Shown: in pieces, positions 58,068 to 64,000 of the stretch
Layout of the letters: each line of letters starts with the position of its first letter
Numbering within the stretch: the first letter of the stretch is position 1
Source of the DNA: Neospora caninum Liverpool
Taxonomy: Eukaryota; Apicomplexa; Conoidasida; Eucoccidiorida; Sarcocystidae
Direction: 5' to 3'
Length of the DNA: 64,000 nucleotides
Assembly (NCBI RefSeq): GCF_000208865.1
Contig: NC_018398.1
Span: forward strand, 6,409,972 to 6,473,971
Program-made: the position numbers and the translations under genes
The notes under the pieces: generated by a model
The model's input: only the letters and a program-made list of their open reading frames with translations
What the model was told of the DNA's origin: nothing
The model's database searches: none

Positions 58068-60574
58068 CCGTGCCAATCTCTTTGAGAACATCTTGTGTCC
58101 AGTTTTCTGCAAAGCTTTGCGCAAATGCGGTATCCCGCTGCTGATGAGTTTGGGCGGCAAGAGCATGGATCGTACAGAGTTGAGAGAGAGGCACGAGAGC
58201 TGCGGCGACCCGACTGTCAGTACTCTGTACCCCGCTGCAGGAGATCGACGTCAGACACTCGCGCGCCTCGACAGCCCGAACCATTCGCTCCAGTAGGAGG
58301 GTCAAGGTCTGCACGCAATATCATCGCAGGGAGTTTCGTCACGTTTCTGCTTGCTGTCTTCTTTCGCTAGAGTGCCAGGATGGGGCGTCTAGCAGGTAAA
58401 CCCATTTCATGCAAAATTGATCTTCTACGAGTTTGAGCAAGTATGGCAGAGCTATGCGACTCTTTGCCAGCTCGGGATCAAGAACGGGAACCACTATGTC
58501 AGTGATTCAAACGCACCATATGGTGTGTAATTGTTGTTCCGGAGGTGACGCCTCACTGGTCCTGATGCTGCCTTTAATTTGGTTGGGTTGGTAGTGGTGA
58601 AATTGGACGCACTACTGCAAGGGAAAAGCACTGTTACGAAACCAAGATTAAGACCCTTCGTTCACTGGATGCCCTAGTATGGTTTTCACAATGACTGCTC
58701 TATAGCGTGTTTCTTGACTTTTAGCAAAGGACTGCGGTAGTGGATGAGTGTATTCCTGTGGTAGCTCAAGATTTCGTTGTTGTATGTTGAAGGAAGTACA
58801 TGGCTGAAGTTACCTGAGGAGAGCTGGCATCTCCGTAGTCCCTGAGATGTTCTCTCTCCAGTAGAGATTGCTGGTAAGCTTCATTGTCTCCCACACTACC
58901 GTCTGCGTCTGTGTTCTCTTGTGCTTCGTTTCTCTGCAACACCTCTGTAGGCCGTTCCGGCAATCCTGCTTCTTTGTTTGCAGCTTCTTCACTCTTCTCC
59001 ACTTGGGACTCCAGTTTCTTCTTGATAGCTGTTTCCGCCATCTGGACTTCCTCGGAAAGCTGCTGGAGCAGGACGTCGGTTTCGCTAACAGCGTGTACAT
59101 GGGATAAAGTTGTTTTGTCATCCACCTGAAAAGACAGCTTCTCTAGAGTTTTGCTTCCGGGACTCTCTAGCATGAGAACTATGCTCGACAGTCCATCGTG
59201 GCCTACGGCAGGTAACGCCAACGTTTTTATTGAACTGCATTGGGATATTTCCTAAAGCCAGAAGAAATTCAAGACTTGACAACCAGAGGCACACATGTCC
59301 AATGTGCGTGCTGGACCCACAGCCGTATTCAACCACGGAGTTTCCGCAAAAAAGGTAACCAGTACAGTGGGAGCGCAATACTACAGCGGTCGATTCCCAT
59401 CCGATGACATTTGGAAGCTCCACGTACACGTGGATGGCGGGAAATTACACTTGCAGTAAAAATGCGTCTCCCCTCTGGATCGGTATGGACAGGGATATAT
59501 GGAGCCACGCAGACAGTTGAACATTAGTGAGAAACGGTTCGTTTTGTTAGGAAACTTTCAGACAGACGACTTACCTGACATAATCGAGATACGCCATTAT
59601 CGGAGACGCGTGTTCCCGAAATATCTAGATGGGAGATGGCAAACTTCTCTCCAACGATTTTTGTAAGAACATTCACTCCTGTGTCGCCGATACTGGTATT
59701 TTTCAAGCTCAACCCTGGTTCCAGCGAACACAGACTTCCAGCAAGCACAATGTCTGACGTCGACAGCATCAAGCAGCAGCTAGCATAATATGGTGCTCAG
59801 AACTACAATCATTCTCCAACGGTTTCCACTGGTAAAATGGTAATAGTAACCGGACACAGTACGGAGCGGTCATTGCCTTCGTAGACTTCACCATTGCTTC
59901 CCTTCTGCTGTAAAATAGATGTCAATCGAATAAATAAGTGACGCAGACAACCGCCGTCTCGTCTGGCACACTTCTCAAGGGACCGTCAGGCCGAGCTCTC
60001 TGTCCCTGGGCACTTTGAGGTAAACAACCCGCTCTCCAAAACACTAACGCAATGGCGTTGCGGGAGTGAAAGAACTGTAACGTAGTGAGAGAATCAATAA
60101 CTGCATCAGCGGATGTGTAGTCGAGCAAGTTCCATTAATCTCCGCTGTTACTCGGTCCTCTAGCAATCGCTCAAGAACATGGCCGTGACTCGTGGCAACC
60201 TCGTTGCTACGTGCAGCCTTAAAATAGCAGTCCGCGTAAACTACTTGCTTCTCACCTGATATCCTGTCGTTGCAAGATAACGCTTCACATATCGGGACAA
60301 TGTGCATGTCGTCAATGGGATTGCCAGCGATATCGACAAAACCTGTGAAACGTTTATTCGTTTTGATAGCTAAGCTGAGTTGTTCTATATCGTCTCTTCC
60401 CATACAGCTCTCTGCTACGACTGCCTGGGCAGACTGCGTTGTGGAAACAACTGAGTTGTAGGATTCCGTTGAAAGATTGATTCTGTCAGTGCGAACATGT
60501 ATATTTCCTCCTCGCAGCTGCTGCAGCGTGTGCTGCAGACGCCTGCGGAAATCGAGCAGCCTTATCTCCGCCAT
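58068..60574 (-). CDS. Tropomodulin-type LRR protein with coiled-coil region (3' end unresolved)
   Basis: Exons 60574-60256, 59753-59575, 59251-58814, 58308-58068, phases matching (1, 0, 0, then ending in phase 1); 392 aa assigned. Leucine-rich repeats of the RNI/tropomodulin type occur in exons 1-3: DDIEQLSLAIKTNKRFTGFVDI then AGNPIDD; LSLKNTSIGDTGVNVL; ISHLDISGTRVSDNGVSRL; IKTLALPAVGHDG. A Glu/Lys/Gln-rich helix, probably coiled coil, follows in exon 3 (LLQQLSEEVQMAETAIKKKLE). Exon 4 is helical (LERMVRAVEARE, FAQSFAENWTQDVLKEIG). No signal peptide or membrane segment. The last assigned exon ends at a GTAAGA donor; if that is not used, the frame stops at 58000. Probably a cytoplasmic scaffold; the exact role is unknown. 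It is the protein-coding gene nearest the telomere. Confidence 0.75.
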
Positions 60575-62061
60575 GGGGGAAGCAATTACATCGAATTAGA
60601 GAAGACAAGCTCAAACACGCACCGTTCAATTTGTGGACACCCCGCTTGGACAAATTCGTGAATGGAGCCGGCGTCCATTCTAATCGCATGGATGATAAGG
60701 CCTACATTGAAAACCATGCTCGCTACAGGAAATGAGAAAAGCGTTTGGGAAAAGGGGGCCAGGTGGCCTGTACCGGTGACTTGAACCTACGATGTTGAAA
60801 TGTTGATACATGCAAGCTGGCAGGCTCGCGTCCGCCGCGACGGTCCTCTGGTGTGGTGCTCGACTGCCCGTTTGTCGATATACACATGCAAAAACTTTTC
60901 ATTCAGTACCACAAGGAACCGTCACGTGCCTTTAAAATTGGAGGACTTGTGACTGGCAATCCCAGTTTTCCCACAGTTGTTGTTGCTATGTATCCGCAGT
61001 TTGCGTTGACCGGTCCCGATGGCACACTCGGGGACAGAAAGGAGGTGTGTCGGAATACGTGGGACGGGTGTCAGATTAACTGACATCTCCCAAAGTAGGC
61101 TACGTTATGATATTTGCCGCAAGTCACGGCCAGTCCCAGTCAAGAAACGAAACACGGAGATGTGCCTTCACCTTAGTTGGGTGCCTGGCCAGGGGCATGC
61201 GGAACACACAGGCCACTCAGCACAGCCACCATCTGCTTGCCGGAAACATACGGACAACACTCTTACATGGGACGTTGGCTATGTTGTTCGTTGTCTGCTA
61301 ATGTAGTACGTGGAACCCGAGTGTGCATCCTGAAACAATTTACAGGCCGGGCAACGGGGCTGGCCTCTACTCTTTCTTGGGGGCTTGTAATCGACACGAG
61401 GAGCGGTGCATGCTGACTACTAGACGGGAATAAGACAGAACCACACCGAAAGACAAAGAAAAATGTCGATGTGTTCGGTAACGTGCTAACATGGTTTCTA
61501 GAATTTGTGGTACTCATCCCTCCGACGAATCGAATCTTCCGCCTACTGCCGGTAGTGTCCACTCTTGGCGATGACGGATTTCCCAAAAGACAAACACGAG
61601 GATACGTGGACACAAAAAGGCGCGAGAAAAAACAATGATGATCCACAGAGAATGGCTTACTAGATGGAACAAGATGTCAACCCACGGCATGCGCGTCGCG
61701 CTGCGGTTCCCAGGATAAGAAAGGCTCGGAGAAGAGGGACTGGAATGGATTCCTTTTTTCCGGTGGTGGTATAAGAGAGGGGAAAAGATGACTCTTGATA
61801 CAAGCTGTCCTCAATGAGTTTGCATCTCTCTTCAGTAGGGATATCGGAAACAAGCGTGAAGTCAGCGGTAGCAGGTCTTCGAAACCGCTTCGCTGTGCTT
61901 CGAACGAGGGAGAAAAACAAGTGGGTAAGGCTGGTCGTCTCAGCGAGGAAAATGCTCTGGCTGGACTAATTGTGATCCACTAATTTACTTGTGTATGATC
62001 CTTGCCAGTCGTTCCGTTCAGTCTTGCTATGTACAAGGACCAAACCATGCATGCTGTGTTC

Positions 62062-62107
62062 GATATCCTCGTTGTAAGATTACTTCGGTTTATTTATGTA
62101 TCATGAC
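62062..62107 (+). repeat. Subtelomeric inverted repeat, left arm
   Basis: 46 bases starting GATATCCTCGTTGTAAGA and ending GTATCATGAC. The reverse complement of 62443-62488 matches it with only two substitutions. The arms enclose about 335 bases. Confidence 0.9.
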
Positions 62108-62442
62108 AAAACGAGGCGTCACGATGCCCATCAGGACCACACGGTGTGTGGCGATTACAACGATGCTATCATAGTATCCGAACAAATCAAATGCAGTGAC
62201 ACTGCAACTGAATTAATTCGAGAAGCATACGGGGTCTACAACTGATGTCACCAGATGGAAAATGACGGCGCTTTGAGGTGTCATCATATATAGTCTCATT
62301 ACTCAAGACAGCAGGCGACAAAGGGATTGCTGAAGACAGCACAACAGGATAAGGTGGAACAAATGATTTCACGCGGAAGTCCTCCGCAAAGCTCCTTATG
62401 AACGCGAGCCCCAGAACAACAAAAAACAGACGCCGTGCTCAG

Positions 62443-62488
62443 GTCATGATACATAACTAAACCGAAGTAGTCTTACAACGAGGATATC
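62443..62488 (-). repeat. Subtelomeric inverted repeat, right arm
   Basis: Reverse-complement partner of 62062-62107 (44 of 46 bases identical). Similarity appears to fade just outside both arms. Confidence 0.9.
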
Positions 62489-62628
62489 TAACATAAACGT
62501 GTTATTCGGAGCAAAAGTGAGCACGAGCCGGCGTCAAGCTATTCACATGGAAACCCGCAGGAAGCCATCAAAGAAAGTTTAAGAATACGTGTATCTATGC
62601 ATACATGAACGATGTATGTAGGGCTATA

Positions 62629-62674
62629 TAGGAGATCGCGTCAGTTTTTGGAAAACGACTTCCGAACCCCCCAT
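62629..62674 (+). repeat. Dispersed repeat copy next to telomere
   Basis: Matches the reverse complement of 57861-57907 with about four substitutions and two single-base indels; both contain ACTTCCGAACCCCCC. It lies 31 bases before the telomere array. Confidence 0.8.
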
Positions 62675-62705
62675 ATAAATTGGTACAAAGAAGATTAGGG
62701 TCCAC

Positions 62706-64000
62706 GGTTTATAGGGTTTAGGGTTTATAGGGTTTAGAGGGTTTATAGGGTTTAGGGTTTATAGGGTTTAGGGGTTTATAGGGTTTAGGGTTTATAGGGT
62801 TTAGGGTTTATAGGGTTTAGGGTTTATAGGGTTTAGGGTTTAGGGTTTAGGGTTTAGGGTTTAGGGTTTAGGGTTTATAGGGTTTAGGGTTTATAGGGTT
62901 TAGGGTTTATAGGGTTTAGGGTTTATAGGGTTTAGGGTTTATAGGGTTTAGGGTTTATAGGGTTTAGGGTTTAGGGTTTAGGGTTTAGGGTTTAGGGTTT
63001 AGGGTTTAGGGTTTAGGGTTTAGGGTTTAGGGTTTAGGGTTTAGGGTTTAGGGTTTAGGGTTTAGGGTTTAGGGTTTAGGGTTTAGGGTTTAGGGTTTAG
63101 GGTTTAGGGTTTAGGGTTTAGGGTTTAGGGTTTAGGGTTTAGGGTTTAGGGTTTTAGGGTTTAGGGTTTAGGGTTTAGGGTTTAGGGTTTAGGGTTTAGG
63201 GTTTAGGGTTTAGGGTTTAGGGTTTAGGGTTTAGGGTTTAGGGTTTAGGGTTTAGGGTTTAGGGTTTAGGGTTTAGGGTTTAGGGTTTAGGGTTTAGGGT
63301 TTAGGGTTTAGGGTTTAGGGTTTAGGGTTTAGGGTTTAGGGTTTAGGGTTTAGGGTTTAGGGTTTAGGGTTTAGGGTTTAGGGTTTAGGGTTTAGGGTTT
63401 AGGGTTTAGGGTTTAGGGTTTAGGGTTTAGGGTTTAGGGTTTAGGGTTTAGGGTTTAGGGTTTAGGGTTTAGGGTTTAGGGTTTAGGGTTTTAGGGTTTA
63501 GGGTTTAGGGTTTAGGGTTTAGGGTTTAGGGTTTAGGGTTTAGGGTTTAGGGTTTAGGGTTTAGGGTTTAGGGTTTAGGGTTTAGGGTTTAGGGTTTAGG
63601 GTTTAGGGTTTAGGGTTTAGGGTTTAGGGTTTAGGGTTTAGGGTTTAGGGTTTAGGGTTTAGGGTTTAGGGTTTAGGGTTTAGGGCTTAGGGTTTAGGGC
63701 TCAGGCTTCAGGGTTCAGGGTCTAGGCTTTAGGCTTTACGGTTCAGGGTCTAGGGTTTAGCGCTTAGGGTTTAGGGCTTAGGCTCTCGGGTTTAGGGTTA
63801 GGGTTTAGGCTCTAGGGTTTAGGGCTTACGGTTTAGGGTCTAGGGTTTCGGGCTTAGGGTTCCGGCTTTCGGCTTTACGGTCTAGGGTTTAGGGTCTAGG
63901 GTCTACCGCTTAGGGTTTACGCTTTAGGGTTTAGGGTTTAGGGTTCCCCCCCTAGGGTTCAGGGTTTAGGGTTTAGGGTCTTAGGGCTCAGGGTTTAGGG
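62706..64000 (+). repeat. Telomere, TTTAGGG array with variant zones
   Basis: The G-rich strand runs 5' to 3' toward the right edge, so this is a right chromosome end. Three zones are visible. The proximal zone (62706 to about 62970) mixes TTTAGGG with TTTATAGGG, largely alternating as a 16-base unit. The core (about 62970-63690) is nearly pure TTTAGGG with rare extra-T units (near 63150 and 63490). The distal zone (about 63690-64000) is degenerate, with TTCAGGG, CTTAGGG, TCTAGGG and other changes. TTTAGGG is the repeat of Toxoplasma and plants. Confidence 0.99.

Larger units (their letters stand above)
60575..62705. other. Subtelomeric gene-poor region
   Basis: Short frames such as 60853-61083 (+) and 61660-61920 (-) have no recognisable domain and no clear ATG start with splice partners. 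The region holds an inverted repeat pair (62062-62107 and 62443-62488) and one copy of a dispersed repeat (62629-62674). No rRNA, tRNA or surface-antigen-type gene is seen. Confidence 0.55.

Noticed and set aside
62970..63690. Regular short repeats as a possible CRISPR or minisatellite array
   Set aside because: No spacers; the unit is TTTAGGG oriented toward the chromosome end, so it is a telomere.

Overview
This window is the right-hand end of a coccidian chromosome, most likely Toxoplasma gondii or a very close relative (Hammondia, Neospora). The support is: a terminal array of the plant/apicomplexan-type telomere repeat TTTAGGG with the G-rich strand running off the right edge; intron-rich genes with GTAAGT/GTGAGT donors and pyrimidine-rich CAG acceptors; long CT-rich leaders; disordered Arg/Gly/Ser/Glu-rich inserts; and a cluster of LEA-domain genes like the one I remember (not checked) from T. 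gondii oocysts. Gene models were assembled by hand from splice signals and phase matching, so exon ends in conserved domains are firmer than those in disordered stretches. Only ATG starts were accepted.

Layout, left to right. 0-6 kb: a tRNA-Thr(UGU), an F-box-like/LRR gene (+) and a small secreted protein ending in the ER-retrieval signal HDEL (-). 6.8-12.5 kb: RAMP4/SERP1 (+), whose first coding exon is only two codons, and a tentative two-exon gene (+) with an acylation-type N-terminus. 15.4-21.1 kb: an eleven-exon secreted PP2C phosphatase (-). 26.7-27.4 kb: the K/HDEL receptor ERD2 (+). 30.2-37.4 kb: a ten-exon degenerate mitochondrial-carrier-type membrane protein (+). 39.9-47.4 kb: a multi-exon Nup93/Nic96 nucleoporin (-).

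49.2-56.5 kb is the most distinctive part. Four late-embryogenesis-abundant (LEA) genes alternate in strand (+,-,+,-), and their N-termini predict different destinations: cytosol, mitochondrion, secretory pathway and cytosol. The secreted one carries a long series of tryptophan doublets at quasi-regular, helix-compatible spacing. This looks like a compact stress/desiccation-protection locus 6-14 kb from the telomere. A tropomodulin-type LRR gene (-, 58.1-60.6 kb) follows.

60.6-64 kb: gene-poor subtelomere with inverted and dispersed short repeats, then a composite telomere: a proximal mix of TTTAGGG and TTTATAGGG, a nearly pure TTTAGGG core, and a degenerate distal 300 bases.

Functional links: the HDEL protein, the HDEL receptor and RAMP4 all belong to the ER lumen/translocon, and the four LEA proteins could protect several compartments at once. 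The other genes are housekeeping or unassigned. Several multi-kilobase intervals hold no gene I can support; they are listed as such.
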